From Siphlonurus alternatus (Eukaryota > Arthropoda > Insecta > Ephemeroptera > Siphlonuridae): a stretch of 64,000 bases of DNA. This document shows positions 1-10,991 of this stretch, in pieces; the stretch's first letter is position 1, and each line of letters begins with the position of its first letter. The notes below the pieces were generated by a model. The model worked only from the letters and a program-made list of their open reading frames with translations, searched no databases and was not told the DNA's origin. Location: assembly GCA_949825025.1 (NCBI GenBank), contig OX463781.1:5001370-5065369 (forward strand). The letters run 5' to 3'. The position numbers and the translations under genes were made by a program.

Positions 1-10
1 ATTACCCCTC

Positions 11-149
<139 letters not shown>

Positions 150-387
150 ATCCATCTTGTATATCACCAACACAATAATAATTTTTATAAGGCTATTCAT
201 ATTGGTCACTGCATAATACATGTAACAAAAACATTTAAAAAAAAAACACCACAAAACCAAAACTTTATACAAAATTATTATTATTAGCTACAAAACCATT
301 ATACTTTTTAAAAAAGGAAAAATATTCACCATGCAGTTATTGCTTATTTATTATCACAATTAGATAGGTTGAAATTAATCAATATAG

Positions 388-797
388 CCCTAGTTGAGAA
401 ATAACTTCTTCTAAAAACTCATCCTTTACACGTCTACACCTAATCTTTTTACCTCTAAAACACATATTATTTCCTCTTCGCTCAAAGTGAGGATGAAATG
501 AAGATAATATTTTTAACATTTTATGCTCGAGAAGAGGAAAAAATACAACTTTCCGTTTTCCTTTTTTTTTTTTTCTCTAAAATGGTGCAAAATAGGAGGG
601 TATTATATACTAGTGGCCGTAAGTTGCAGCCACCTATCCGAGAATAATCTGAGGATTATCCGTGGATTATTTACTAATTAACATTAAAATTCTCGGATAA
701 TTGTCGGATTTTTCCAAGATAGGTTGGCTGCAACTTACGGCCATAGGAGAAAGGTTAATAGCGAATAAAAGGTGAAATTGATTAAAAATCTGGTAAC
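388..797 (+). mobile_element. MITE-C copy 1, interrupted by palindrome T
   Basis: This copy starts at the CCCTAGTTGAG end. It then carries the C landmarks in order: CTCATCCTTTACACGTCTA, CTCAAAGTGAGGATGAAATG and AATGGTGCAAAATAGGAGG. The 3' part (TTAATAGCGAATAAAAG) resumes after a separate palindromic element at 614-743. The right terminus is eroded, reading GATTAAAAATCTGG instead of the usual ATTTCAACTCGGG. Confidence 0.8.
614..743. mobile_element. palindromic MITE T nested in C copy 1
   Basis: About 130 bp with inverted termini TGGCCGTAAGTTGCAG and CTGCAACTTACGGCCA. The subterminal CCACCTATC pairs with GATAGGTTGG. It is flanked on both sides by TAG, which fits a 3-bp target duplication. It interrupts a C element, so it is the younger insertion. 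I saw no second copy in the window. Confidence 0.8.
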
Positions 798-1170
798 CCT
801 TTTTTAAATATTGAGCTTGAATTCAAGAGCAAATTTTTAATGAGAAATATTGCAGTACTTTTGTATCATTATAGATATTATAAATATGAAAAAAAAATAA
901 ACGTACAATACATCTAGTTTTTGTAGATTTATTCCACTATCTTTAACTTCACTTTTTTACACAACAAAGCTCTGCAGTAAAAAGTGAGATACAATAAAAA
1001 TATTTGCTGCTTGATATGAAGATTTTACTGCCCTAGAGAGAAAAATGAATAAAAATATGTGTTTTGTCAGACACAGTAAATGTGCGTACATAACTGTAGA
1101 GATGAGGGAAATAAAAAGTACAGATTGTGTTTGTTGTAGACCCTTGGAGCCATAGTGTTGGTGTCGCAGA

Positions 1171-1173
<3 letters not shown>
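798..1173. other. AT-rich sequence without recognisable feature
   Basis: No open frame of note, RNA gene or repeat family could be recognised here. It contains A-runs and ordinary AT-rich sequence up to the CT array. Confidence 0.5.
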
Positions 1174-1224
<51 letters not shown>

Positions 1225-1525
1225 GTCTCTGTCTCTGTCTCTGTCTCTGTCTCTGTCTCTGTCTCTGTCTCTGTCTCTGTCTCTGTCTCTGTCTCTGTCT
1301 CTGTCTCTGTCTCTGTCTCTGTCTCTGTCTCTGTCTCTGTCTCTGTCTCTGTCTCTGTCTCTGTCTCTGTCTCTGTCTCTGTCTCTGTCTCTGTCTCTGT
1401 CTCTGTCTCTGTCTCTGTCTCTGTCTCTGTCTCTGTCTCTCTCCGTCTCTCTCTCTGTCTTTTTCTGTCTCTCTCTGTCTCTCCTTCTGTCTCTCTCTCT
1501 GTCTCTCTCTGTCTCTCTCTCTCTC
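1174..1525. repeat. compound (CT)n / (GTCTCT)n microsatellite
   Basis: A CT run (1174-1218) passes into about 37 perfect GTCTCT hexamers (roughly 1219-1440), then into a degenerate CT/GTCTCT mixture. The array leaves long open frames in several phases on both strands. These encode only SL/CL or RQ/RE dipeptides and are not genes. Confidence 0.97.
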
Positions 1526-2163
1526 AGACACCAAACAATGGCTTATGTCTCTATTGCGTATATGTACTTGATGAGTATATGAGCTTGTCTTCACTTAATT
1601 AATTTTAAAACATATGCACACACACTGCAGCAAGTGTAAACTTCTTTAAATTATTTAAACATTTAAAGAGATTACATATACAAAATAAATATACAAATCA
1701 AATAAACAAAATTTTGAGTCTCGAAGACTTGACAAATTTAACGAAACAATACTGCATGTACTGGTAAACATCGAAGCTTAAGACTCGGTCACGTTTCATA
1801 TGACGGTGTTAGACGTTTGAATGTCCGTGGGAATACAAAGGGGACGAAGGAAATGTCAGCGGACTTTCAAATGGCATCCTCAGCACCGTAAATCCCAGAC
1901 AACAATGAAAACACACTGTTATATTCTTGTGGGAATGGAATTGGAATAGAGGATCTCGAATGCATTCTCTCCTCGCGCACTCCTCTTGTCTGCAAATGGA
2001 CACACAACACAAAAGTTTGACCTGACAAGAGTGGGTGTGATCAGAATTTCACTAACGTTCAATCTAAAATCGTCATTCATAAAACATCATATAGAAAGAT
2101 GACATAAAAAAAAAACATGCTTGAAAAATATTCTTAATGCATTTTCAATTTTATATTTCTCAC
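1526..2163. other. putative intron 3' of the DIP-like exon
   Basis: This lies directly downstream, on the minus strand, of the donor site at 2163-2162. The stretch at 1795-2010 is noticeably less AT-rich than its surroundings and belongs to no repeat family I could see. It contains no exon with convincing splice sites. It could be conserved intronic regulatory DNA, which cannot be shown from this sequence alone. Confidence 0.35.
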
Positions 2164-2371
2164 CTACAACTTCTAGGAAGCCGACCTGGCTCTTCATGGG
2201 GTCGGTGTTAATCTGACACATGTACCAGCCACGGTCTGACTCGCGCACCTCGCGGACCTGCAGGTACCACGTGCGGTGCTCGCTCTGGGAGATGGCAATC
2301 CGGTGGTTCTTGGTAATCACGTGCGTGTGGATCGTCAGGATGGTCTGCGTGTCCACGCGCAGCCACGCCAC
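2164..2371 (-). CDS. DIP/lachesin-like Ig-superfamily gene, exon for second half of Ig domain 1
   Basis: An internal exon of 208 nt encodes 69 codons plus one base. It opens after the acceptor AAATTTCCAG and closes at a GTGAG donor, leaving a phase-1 junction. The peptide begins VAWLRVDTQTILTIHTHVIT, carries the V-set signature SDRGWYMCQINTDP with its disulfide cysteine, and ends SQVGFLEVV. This is the second half of the N-terminal Ig domain of DIP proteins (Dpr-interacting proteins, relatives of lachesin). Those are GPI- or membrane-anchored neuronal adhesion molecules in which this domain binds Dpr partners. The wording is closest in my memory to the DIP epsilon/zeta/eta/theta group, but the orthologue cannot be fixed without a search. 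It joins in frame to the exon at 7886-7983. The later Ig domains must lie left of the window. Confidence 0.9.
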
Positions 2372-2956
2372 CTGGAAATTTAATTAAACATATTTTTTAA
2401 TAATAAGATAATAATAAAGCAACGTAACACTGAAAAAGTTTATATATATCCATGTATATTATGGATATATATATATAAGGCTTTAAAATAAAAAAAATAT
2501 GACGTGTGAAATGGATATTACTAACATTAATTACTTAATTTTTACTGTAATTAATTATATATATTATATATATACATCATTTAGTGTCATATTGTTATAA
2601 ATTCATATAATTTCTCTCTCTCTCTCTCCGCAATTTTATGTTGCTATAATTCTGAGAGATTTAATCAAAACAATCTTTCTTTTATGGGTGAAACTGCAAG
2701 ATATTTGTAAAATTATTAAGTATACCTGCATATATATAGGCTCTTAATTTGATTTATATCTGAGAATTGGAGATACTGCAACAATGACGTGAATTGTTGA
2801 TTTTGTTATCACTTTATCAGCAGTCACTGTGATGAACAATTTAAAACATTGTTGCCAAAATGGAGGTAATTTGTTTTTGGTTATCCCTTTAAAAAATTAA
2901 ATGCACACATTTCTCTTTGTTTGAACTTGAAAGAAAAAACATTAAAATTTAATTGT

Positions 2957-3080
2957 CGTGATTCACGAAGCAGTTAGCCAGGTTTCTAACCACGTTTAGC
3001 TTAACCATGCACGTTTAACTAGGTGGTTTACACGTAAAACAGGTAAAGCGTGGCTAGAAATCTGCTTCGTGAATCGCACA
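2957..3080. mobile_element. palindromic MITE F copy 1
   Basis: The termini GTGATTCACGAAGCAG and CTGCTTCGTGAATCGCAC are inverted. The family core AGGTTTCTAACCACGTTTAG is present. The right arm is shortened relative to the copies at 39308 and 57463. Confidence 0.85.
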
Positions 3081-3350
3081 CAATGTCTACTTTTATTTTA
3101 CATTTTATAATGTATCGTAGTATAATGTTCAATATAATATTAACACGTCATCTTCTTTGTTATTTTTTATATTAGCCTGAGGTAAGAACAAATTACATAT
3201 TTTTCGTTTATATACGTTTATAAACAAAAACACATTGACAATTGATACTGACATTTCAGCGGCTCCTCAGGACAAAATTTTGATGACGACATAATGTCAA
3301 TCTCGTCTTTCCCTTCCCAAGAATCGAATTATTCAAGCACGATGGTGTAG

Positions 3351-3618
3351 CGTTTGGAAATTACATATTCGTCAACTCATCCATTTAACATCTAAACCTA
3401 ATCTTTTTATGTCTTTTTAACATAAAAATGTATCTTAATTATAAATTTCTTCCTCGCTCATACTGAGGATGAAAAAGGAACAATTTTTAATGTTATTGAG
3501 AGGAACGAAGATATAATTTCGTCTTTTTTTTTTCTCGGAAACGGTGCAAAATAGGAGGAAAAAATGTAAGGAAAGTCGATAAAAGTGAATAAATGATGAA
3601 ACTTATTTCAACTCAGGT
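3351..3618 (+). mobile_element. MITE-C copy 2
   Basis: It shows GTCAACTCATCC, CTGAGGATGAAA, GGTGCAAAATAGGAGG and the terminal ATTTCAACTCAGG. The 5' end is diverged. Confidence 0.8.
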
Positions 3619-3631
3619 AACTTTTAACCAT

Positions 3632-3785
3632 GTGGTCGTGAGCTCATATCCTTTTCCTTGGCTTTGAGAGCTGAGGTCCACTTTTGATGCATTCCGGAGG
3701 TAAATACCGACCATCTCGGCTGAGGTTTCCTCGTTTTCTTAATCAAATTAGGTAAATTCTGGTCGGACAACCTGAAAGTTGCTGC
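3632..3785 (+). mobile_element. SINE-J fragment
   Basis: A degraded tRNA-like B-box region (GGTCGTGAGCTCATATCC) is followed by the family body phrase GGCTGAGGTTTCCTCG. The fragment lies exactly between two C elements in opposite orientations. Confidence 0.55.
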
Positions 3786-3790
3786 AATTC

Positions 3791-4059
3791 CAAGTTAAAA
3801 TAAATTTCATATTTTCTTCGCTATTAAGCACTCCTCTCGTCTTTTGTCCTCTTTTTTTTTTTGCTCCATTTTAGAGGTAAAAAAGAGAAAAAATACGAGA
3901 TTACGTCATTTTTCCTCTTCTTGAGCATAAAATGCTAGAAATAATGTCTTCATTTCATCCTCACCTTGAGCGAAGAGGAAATAAGACGTGTTTTAGAGGT
4001 AAAAAGATTAGGTTTAGACGTGTAAAGGATGAGTTGAAGATGTAATTTTTCAACTTAGG
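3791..4059 (-). mobile_element. MITE-C copy 3, near full length (reference description of family C)
   Basis: About 270 bp read on the minus strand, with ends CCTAAGTTGAAA and TTTTAACTTGG. Across the window the family consensus ends are CCCKAGTTGAAA, a roughly 12-bp imperfect inverted repeat. Internal landmarks in order are CTTCAACTCATCC, ACACGTCTAAACCTAATC, CTCAAAGTGAGGATGAAATG, AACATTTTATGCTCAAG, AATGGTGCAAAATAGGAGG and CTTAATAGCGAATAAAAG. There is no coding capacity, so it is non-autonomous. I could not settle the target duplication from the copies here, so the superfamily is open. Confidence 0.85.
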
Positions 4060-4104
4060 ATAACTATTTCTTCTTACCTTTCCTTTCCTTTTCTTTCTTC
4101 TTCA

Positions 4105-4162
4105 GGGGGCATACATGACCAAAATGTGTCAATTGCCCCAAAATATAAATCAATCAATCATT
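4105..4162 (+). mobile_element. 3' end of a LINE/SINE with (AATC)n tail
   Basis: A phrase GGGGGCATACATGACC, then CAATTGCCCCAAAATATAAA, leads into a short AATC repeat. This is the usual shape of a non-LTR 3' terminus. It abuts C copy 3. Confidence 0.5.
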
Positions 4163-4823
4163 ACCTTTCCTTTATGTATTCTTTATAAATTATGCATAAT
4201 TTAGTCATATAATAATATATTATGTTAATTGTAAGTATATTGTGTATTTATTTTATTTTTAAATATATATAAAAAAAATCAATAGCCTTTTAAATTTTGG
4301 AATTGGAATTTGATAAATTGCAAATTTTTTGTTATTTTTTACTTCTTTATTTTTCAAGTAATAAACGGGTGCGAAAAGAATTTAATTTTTTAACACTAAC
4401 TATATAAAGCCTACTGCATGATTGCATAATATATATATTTAAATGCAATATTAAAAACACAGTCGATTTTTTTTTATTTTTAATTGATTACAATTGTAAC
4501 AATTAATATTGTTCCAGTTGACAATGAAAAGATCTCATTAGAAAACCAGCAGCAGTAAGAAGTATTGTTTGTAAATAAGACAGTGGGAGTGACATCTCTC
4601 TATTGTTGCCAGCTTATTACGCCACGTCGCGTCAACAATAAAGAGATTTCATCTTCGCTCAAAAAGCCTCTGAGAAGTCAGTAAAAGTTTCAGTAAGCTC
4701 CTCCATTCAGTGGCCGTGAAAAAGGAAACAATAACTTGATGTCTTGTGGGAGATTTACACGCAGAACTAACATTTAAAACAAACTTTTTTATATTATTTT
4801 GTTAACTTTCTATCAATCAAATA

Positions 4824-5095
4824 TGAGAAATTATTCTTTTACGTCTTCAAATCATCCGTAACACGTTCAAACCTAATCCTATAGCGTCTTTTTACCTAAA
4901 AAACGCATCCTATTTCTTCCTCACTCAAAGTGAGGATAAAATGGAGGCATTGTATGCTCAAGAAGAGGAAAAACGACGAAATCTCGTCTTCTTCCCTCTC
5001 TTTCTCTCAAAAATGGTGCAAATTAAGAGGGAATTAGACAAGTAGAATAGCGGATAAAAGATGATTTATTTCAATTTCGGAAAATTGAACACTTT
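4824..5095 (+). mobile_element. MITE-C copy 4
   Basis: It carries ACGTCTTCAAATCATCC, CTCAAAGTGAGGATAAAATG, AATGGTGCAAATTAAGAGG and TTATTTCAATTTCGG. Confidence 0.85.
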
Positions 5096-6567
5096 TTCCT
5101 TATTTATCTCGAGAAAAATTGAAGAGAACAATAAAGTTTTTTAAAATGGTATAATTAGTGTAACACTTATAATAGTAGCAAGTACATAATTATACCTTGT
5201 GGTAATTGTAAAGGCAAAGCCACAATATCCTTTTAAAATTCAATGGTGTCAAGTGTAGTGTAAAGCGTTTTAGCTCTTTTATCAATTAACTTAATGCACC
5301 TGCTTCTACTTAAATAAGGTTAACAGGCTGACGTAATTAGAACCGACGAGAATTAAGGACCCACACCTTCCCTTCTTTAATGGGACAGTAATTGAGGTCG
5401 CTCTCACCCCATCTCGAGTGGCAGCACCATCGGAAGGGTATTAAGACCATGCATGTTAATCTTTTGAATTGTTAAAATGATGAACACCAAATTCAAATCA
5501 AGGGGATAACACTGGTAATATATTTATTATAACGTGGAAAAAGACTATTATAACTTAATTATGTAGGTATACAAAAATCAAGGTAAGAAAAGTAGATGGG
5601 ACAAACTTTGTCTGAAATCTAAGCCATTGGTTTTAATGGTATTAGAGAGCAAGATCCCTATACTAATAATATAGAGATCCTGGTAGAGAGAGAGAAAACA
5701 ACTTTTACTGAATTTTATCATTATACTGTATAATTTTTATTATTAATAATGGAACTTAAGGAGAAAAAAATAAATAATAACACTTTTTTTAAATAAAAAT
5801 TAATATGAATGAAAATCCAGTTTTTTTCACCCCATGTTCATGTAGCGTCATATAGTGCCTATATATAAGACTGGCGCTTAACTACGGTTAGTGAAAAACC
5901 TATAGTTTGATAACTTTCTGGATAACTCTTTCATGAATTGCCCTTAATATGATTTAAAAAAGACACAACAAATTAAATTACTTAAAGAGTTAATTTGGAA
6001 TTTTCAGATTAAAGTTTTTTTCTTTACTTCCGAAACTTAAATACATTAAAGACTCTACTCTGTATATATACTGTTATTATATTGCACTTCATTCATATCA
6101 GCTGTTTGAGTAAATTGAACTACAACTCCCACTTTGAAATCTATCAGGCAAGTTCATCATGCAATTGTGAGCACATGTTATTGATTGAAAATCAAGCAAG
6201 GTAATTGTTATGTATGTACTGATAATGAGTTGTACTCGACTGATAACAAACAACATTGTTGCACACTGTTGTTCCAATTACTGTTCTATTCTGAACACAT
6301 ATAGATTCTCGTGTATAATCAATAATGAACAATCTACACAATGTTACCTTCAAAGAAACAGCTTTATTCATATTTAATTGATAACATGTTTTACGATGTT
6401 AAAGATTATTTCAAACATATATATGATCCCTGTTATTGTACGAGTTTTATGTATTTTTGTGTATGTTTTGTCTTAGATTTAAGTTGTTTGATTGTATTTG
6501 TAACTATTTATGTGAATTTTTCTATGCTGTATGGCCTAAAGAATGTAATAAAATCTATTACATCTAC
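5096..6567. other. intronic sequence, no gene seen
   Basis: AT-rich. The portion 5320-5460 is richer in GC, contains several AATTA/TTAAT homeodomain-type core motifs, and is not part of any repeat seen here. It could be an intronic control element, but that is only a guess. Confidence 0.35.
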
Positions 6568-6900
6568 AGCGTAGCGTAGTGGTTTGATCTCTGACTATCG
6601 CTCAGGAGACCCAGGATCGCTTCCTGCCTTGGCTCAGGTGACTTTTCGTCACTTCGAGCTGAGGTATGGCAGCGTGTTCTGGTAAGTTCCCGAGAGATGG
6701 CATGTATGTTCTTCCACTATACTGCCTGTATTCGGGAGGTGCCGAAGGTCGTTCCTTTTGGTACCGTCTGCCTCGATGATGGTTTTCTGTGATTTCCCAT
6801 CGTCACTCCCAGGCAAATGCCGGGGCAGTTCCTATTAACACAAGGCCACAGCTGCCTCCTTTCCTATCAATCCTTCCAACTGTTGTTAATACTGTTGTTA
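6568..6900 (+). mobile_element. tRNA-like SINE with arthropod-type 3' core
   Basis: An A-box-like GCGTAGTGGTTTGATCTCTG and a B-box-like GGATCGCTTCCTG sit at the 5' end, spaced as in a tRNA-derived Pol III promoter. The body continues with TTTCCCATCGTCACTCCCAG, CAAATGCCGGGGCAG and AAGGCCACAGCTGCC. I know that body from arthropod SINE/LINE 3' regions. It is not a working tRNA gene because the acceptor stem and 3' half are missing. Confidence 0.7.
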
Positions 6901-7262
6901 AGTTTGAATGCTTACACCAATAGCAGAATATGCTGTAGAGTACTAGTAAGCTAACATTGTAATAAAAAATAAAAAAACATGAAAATTTGTGTTGCATATT
7001 TGATAGAGTATCTTCAATTGTTATTTTTTTATTATATTATTTTTAATCCTAGATTTACTTTAACCTTAAAACCGTGGTGGAAATTTTATTACGTCATAGT
7101 TATGCATCAATTTTCACTTGCTTGCCAGCATGTTATTCGAGACTGACATCAAACCATTTTGCAGTGTTTTATTAAGGGGATGAATAATGATGAATCAAAA
7201 ATACATAATACTAATACAAGGTTTTACAGAAAAATGCGCAATGTAATACTTCATGCAGTTTG

Positions 7263-7385
7263 TACACTCGTCACCTTGAAAAATTTTCCTTTGCAGCCTT
7301 ATTAATCACCATGCCTTGTAAGAATAAAACAGGGCATGGTGATTAACAAGGCTGCAAGTGGGAAATTTTCCAAGACGACGAGTAT
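7263..7385. mobile_element. palindromic MITE H copy 1
   Basis: The left arm ACTCGTCACCTTGAAAAATT and GCAGCCTTATTAATCACCATG pairs with the right arm CATGGTGATTAACAAGGCTG and ending ACGACGAGT. A short loop of about 16 bp lies between the arms. Confidence 0.85.
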
Positions 7386-7430
7386 ATATTATGCTTTTAA
7401 ACATAGTAAGATCTCAAACAAAGTTACAAG

Positions 7431-7440
7431 AATAAAATGT

Positions 7441-7482
<42 letters not shown>
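7431..7482. repeat. A41 homopolymer preceded by AATAAA
   Basis: A run of 41 A begins five bases after AATAAA (7431-7436). This could be the tail of a retroposed transcript or SINE on the plus strand, or simply a homopolymer expansion. No recognisable gene body lies upstream. Confidence 0.6.
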
Positions 7483-7483
<1 letters not shown>

Positions 7484-7885
7484 GAAACACGAAGTGACTT
7501 TTGTAAAGCAAATCAACTTGAAGTGTACAGTACAGAAATTAAAAAAACTTAAATATTTATTTTTTCATAATTATAATGATAATTGTTTTGCGCATTGAAA
7601 AGAAAATTTTATCATTTGTTGTAGAGAGAATTGAATTGAATTCATAGAATTGAATAACGCTATTGGTATTTTAATTAAAAAAAAAAGAGAAATAGAAATT
7701 ATGTGTTATTATTTATTTGTTTTTCTTTCACTTTGAAACTTTTATTAATATTTTTTTACATTATAACTTACCTACCTTCAAAGTATTTTGTAAAAATTTA
7801 ATATTAAATATCATAAAATGATCTACAAAATAGTATAGTTCAATTTAATCAACAATTTTAACATTCAAATTTGGCGGTTGTTTAC

Positions 7886-7983
7886 CTTGTAGCTGGCGAG
7901 GTCCTCGACTACGCAGGCCAAAGTGGCCTCTCTGCCCACCGTCACCGTGACGTTGGTGATTGGTTCTGCAAACCTCGGGACGT
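7886..7983 (-). CDS. DIP/lachesin-like Ig-superfamily gene, exon for first half of Ig domain 1
   Basis: A 98-nt exon with two bases completing a codon from the previous exon, then 32 codons. The acceptor TTTGTTGCAG (ending at 7984) and donor AAG|GTAAAC are both good. The peptide reads VPRFAEPITNVTVTVG, then REATLACVVEDLASYK. That gives the domain's first beta strands, an N-glycosylation sequon (NVT) and the first disulfide cysteine, whose partner is in WYMCQ of the next exon. The junction to 2164-2371 is phase 0 and gives a continuous ~100-residue V-set Ig domain. The entering phase-1 junction is where a signal-peptide exon normally joins in this family. That exon was not identified upstream. 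Confidence 0.9.
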
Positions 7984-8099
7984 CTGCAACAAACACAAAA
8001 TTTAGATAAAATTCTTAGCTGCTCTTTGTATCCCCTAGCATAGTATCTCAATATAAAATATTGAAAGATGAATCTTTTCCCCCAAAAAATATCTCTTTA

Positions 8100-8780
8100 T
8101 CATATTTTCAATTTATGGGAACGTTTTTCTTTTTTATTTCCAAAGTTTTCTCCCATTTTATGTAACAAGAGAAGGGGTGAGGAATTTTCATGAATGACAT
8201 AAATTTTGTGGGGAGGGGGGAGTCTTCCCAACAAGGGTTGCAGTTTCTCTCGCTCAAGAGCCGCAGCATCGGAATGCATCCATAGAGAATATCATATCAT
8301 AATGCAACTTTAAGAAGACAAAAGCAGAAGCGAAAGACTCTAGAAATATTTTAAATTTACTTATTGTTAGAAGTAATCATATATACTTTTTGTTGTTTTT
8401 AACTTAATTTTGATTGCATGTATGTAGGAGAAAATTGATTGATTAGAAATTTCAAATTTCTGAATTATGAAACTGAACTTTGCTAAGAAATTTTAGAGTG
8501 TAGTGCGTTGTAAATTTTGAAATCACATATTATGTAATATATGTTAAGTTTTTTTTTTATTCAATAAATTACATTGACATCATGCAGTAAAAAAACAAGG
8601 GGGGGGGTAGCATCAGAAAAAGGCTGGCCCATGCACGCATAACCTATTATATTTTCCTATAATATACTGTGACCCATATTTCACTTCTTCCCCCCTCCCC
8701 GCCATGTTTTTTTTTTGTTTTTTTATGTGCTTCTTTCGTACATTTTCTGTGTTAAAATATGCATTAACGCTACAATTAAC
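8100..8780. other. AT-rich sequence, no gene seen
   Basis: Upstream (minus strand) of the DIP-like exon. It contains short G and T runs and no recognisable repeat family member or exon. Confidence 0.4.
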
Positions 8781-9094
8781 TACACACTAAATTTATAGAT
8801 GCTGAATTGGTTTCAGTATTTTATGTCAGTACAAAATTGTTCCAATTTCATCTTACATCCATCACTTTTGCTTTTGACCTATAAAACACTTAATCCAAGT
8901 ACAAATTTGGTACTGCTGAAAAGAGAGAGTAAAAAAGTACCAAAATTTTACTCTCTTTTTTTTTTCAGTGCCAAATTTGTACTTGGATTAAGTGTTTTAT
9001 GGGTTAAAAATGCTGGATGTAAGACAAAATTGGAGCAATTTTGTAATGACATAAAGTACTGAAATCAATTCAGCATCTAAAAATTTAGTGTGTA
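8781..9094. mobile_element. foldback MITE I copy 1
   Basis: The termini CACACTAAATTTATAGATGC and GCATCTAAAAATTTAGTGTG are flanked by TA, as for Tc1/mariner-type insertions. The long arms include CACTTAATCCAAGTACAAAT and its inverse ATTTGTACTTGGATTAAGTG. There is no coding capacity. Confidence 0.85.
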
Positions 9095-9470
9095 CACCAC
9101 CATGACAATCTGAACTAGTATAACTTGTAGGATACATTGCACAAAGTGTCTTATTTATCCATTAGTAACATATTATTTTTCTCCATAACTATACTATATT
9201 TGTTATGATAAAATTATTTCAGTCTTAATTCCATGGTTTTGTTCAGCAACTCAGACAAAAGAAGAACGCGCTCCGTCCTCTAATTAGCCAGCCCGCTGGG
9301 TGGAGCAGAGATCTCACGAATTGAAGTATCGGGCAGCTTTGTTGGTCTTTGTCCTCGCAACAATACCGCGGTCATTGTTTCAATGACCTCGATAAAAATA
9401 ATACATTTTCTTACTCATAATATCCTTTTATTGTTCAGAACAGATAAGTAAAAAGAATTGATATCCGTAT
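9095..9470. other. non-repetitive stretch, no gene seen
   Basis: Positions 9245-9400 have higher GC and several AATTA motifs. They belong to no repeat family seen here and have no convincing exon structure. Confidence 0.35.
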
Positions 9471-9722
9471 TTGAAAAAAATTCGTCTTCAACTCATCCTT
9501 TACACGTGTAAACCTTATCTCTTTACCTCAAAATCACATCTTATTTCATCTTCGCTCAAATTGAGGATGAAATGGAGACAATTTTTCTAAAATTTTATGC
9601 TCAAGAAGAGGAAAAAAGGCGTAATCTTGTCTTTTTCCCTCTAAAATGGTGCAAAATAGGAGGGAATTAGACGAGGAAGAAGCTTAATAGCAAAGAAAAG
9701 ATGAAATTTGTTTCAACTCGGA
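9471..9722 (+). mobile_element. MITE-C copy 5
   Basis: A well-preserved copy with CGTCTTCAACTCATCCTTTA, AATTGAGGATGAAATGGAG, AATGGTGCAAAATAGGAGGG and the end TTTCAACTCGG. Confidence 0.9.
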
Positions 9723-10215
9723 ATCACTGGATTTGAAGCATTTAGGTTTTCTCATCAATTGTTATTTAATACTATATATATTATAATATTATGTTCTCTC
9801 AAAATAAAATACATTACGTTTTTTAGTATATTATTTGATTATGAAGTTTTTTTTCCCAATTGAATTAAAATAAATGTACAGTACATAGTCTTAGTTTGTT
9901 CAACCTTTATATTCCAAGTTTTTAATAATAAACGGAAGTCATTCTCATTTTTTTATTTCTTCAAAGTTTTCAAATTATGAAAAGTAAATGAAAAAATTGT
10001 ATGAGAAAAATCCTCATAAAGACGGATATATTATTATGTGAGACTAGACTTCTTTAAGTGAACGTTCAATTGACGAAAAAAAGGGCTACTGGAACAAAAG
10101 AAACCGCCACTCAATGCCAAATATTGTTACGTCATATCTACAATTAGACAGTCGCAGAACGCTACCATTGTTAACAATTGTTGTTCAAAATTCAGTATTT
10201 TATTTTTATTTTTAC

Positions 10216-10475
10216 AAGGATACACCTCTATGAGCTTGGAGCTCTAGGCGGGGTAATGGGTAGGGATAAATTAGGGAAAGGATGGTGGCCACGGTTTGTT
10301 ACGAGTCCCGCTGAGGTGAGACTGAGGGAACCGTGGAAAATCTCAGTCAGGATAGACACCTCCACATTTAATCAATGGACCAAAGTGATGTTTAAAATTT
10401 GGGGAGCCTTACACAAGTGCATCACTGCACTGGGTAGAAAATTAGATGAATTTAATCCAGTGAGGAAAAACGTTT
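10216..10475 (-). mobile_element. SINE body fragment (5S/J-type), minus orientation
   Basis: Read on the minus strand it contains TTTGGTCCATTGATTAAATG, CCTGACTGAGATTTTCCACG and GTTCCCTCAGTC, the central phrases shared by SINE-J and the 5S-like SINE. A partly matching inverted copy lies at 11385-11560. Confidence 0.65.
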
Positions 10476-10991
10476 TTTTGTTTTTTTCTTGATTAACTTA
10501 AATACAGTTTTTAAAGAGGAGCACTTATTTATTATAGATTTACCAAAATAGTTCAAGTTTACAATAATTGCATCTGTATACCATTCTTAGAAACATAGCG
10601 TGATTGTTAATAACGTTTGTGCTGACCAGATGTGTATATGTAAGTAAACAGAAAATAAAGTTAAAAAATATTTTCACACTATGTGGTCTATTTTCCAAGT
10701 TTGTTCAAATAATTCATCCGTATAAACAAGACTGTAATTTTTTATTACATTACGGTTTATGTGAAAAAACAACAGTATATATGAAGTTAAATAATGGAAA
10801 TACGTTTTATTTTTAGTGTACTTACTGAATATTGCCATCGTACAGAGCTCGTCAAATTTAATCAAGTCCACTCATTGGTTATTATCATGTTTGTAACATC
10901 AGCAGCCATTGGTTATATATTTTATAACAAGTGTTATCATTGGAAAAGACCGCTCCAAAAATACCCAAGTATACTGGTCATTTTGAACTTT

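Larger units (their letters stand above)
2372..7885 (-). other. phase-0 intron of the DIP-like gene (about 5.5 kb)
   Basis: On the minus strand this starts with the donor AAG|GTAAAC (7885) and ends with TTTCCAG (2372). It splits Ig domain 1 between the codons for YK and VAW. It is filled with repeats listed separately: palindrome F, three C copies, a SINE-J fragment, a LINE tail, a tRNA-like SINE and palindrome H. The less AT-rich parts at 4550-4690 and 5330-5450 belong to no repeat family I recognise. Confidence 0.85.

Noticed and set aside
1067..1594. Long open frames on both strands across the CT/GTCTCT array
   Set aside because: They encode only dipeptide repeats generated by the microsatellite and stop soon after it.
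7845..8051. 68-codon minus-strand frame over the DIP-like exon
   Set aside because: Wrong frame. The spliced frame gives the Ig domain and matches the neighbouring exon's phase.
10178..10492. 104-codon plus-strand frame
   Set aside because: It runs antisense through a SINE body fragment and shows no protein similarity.
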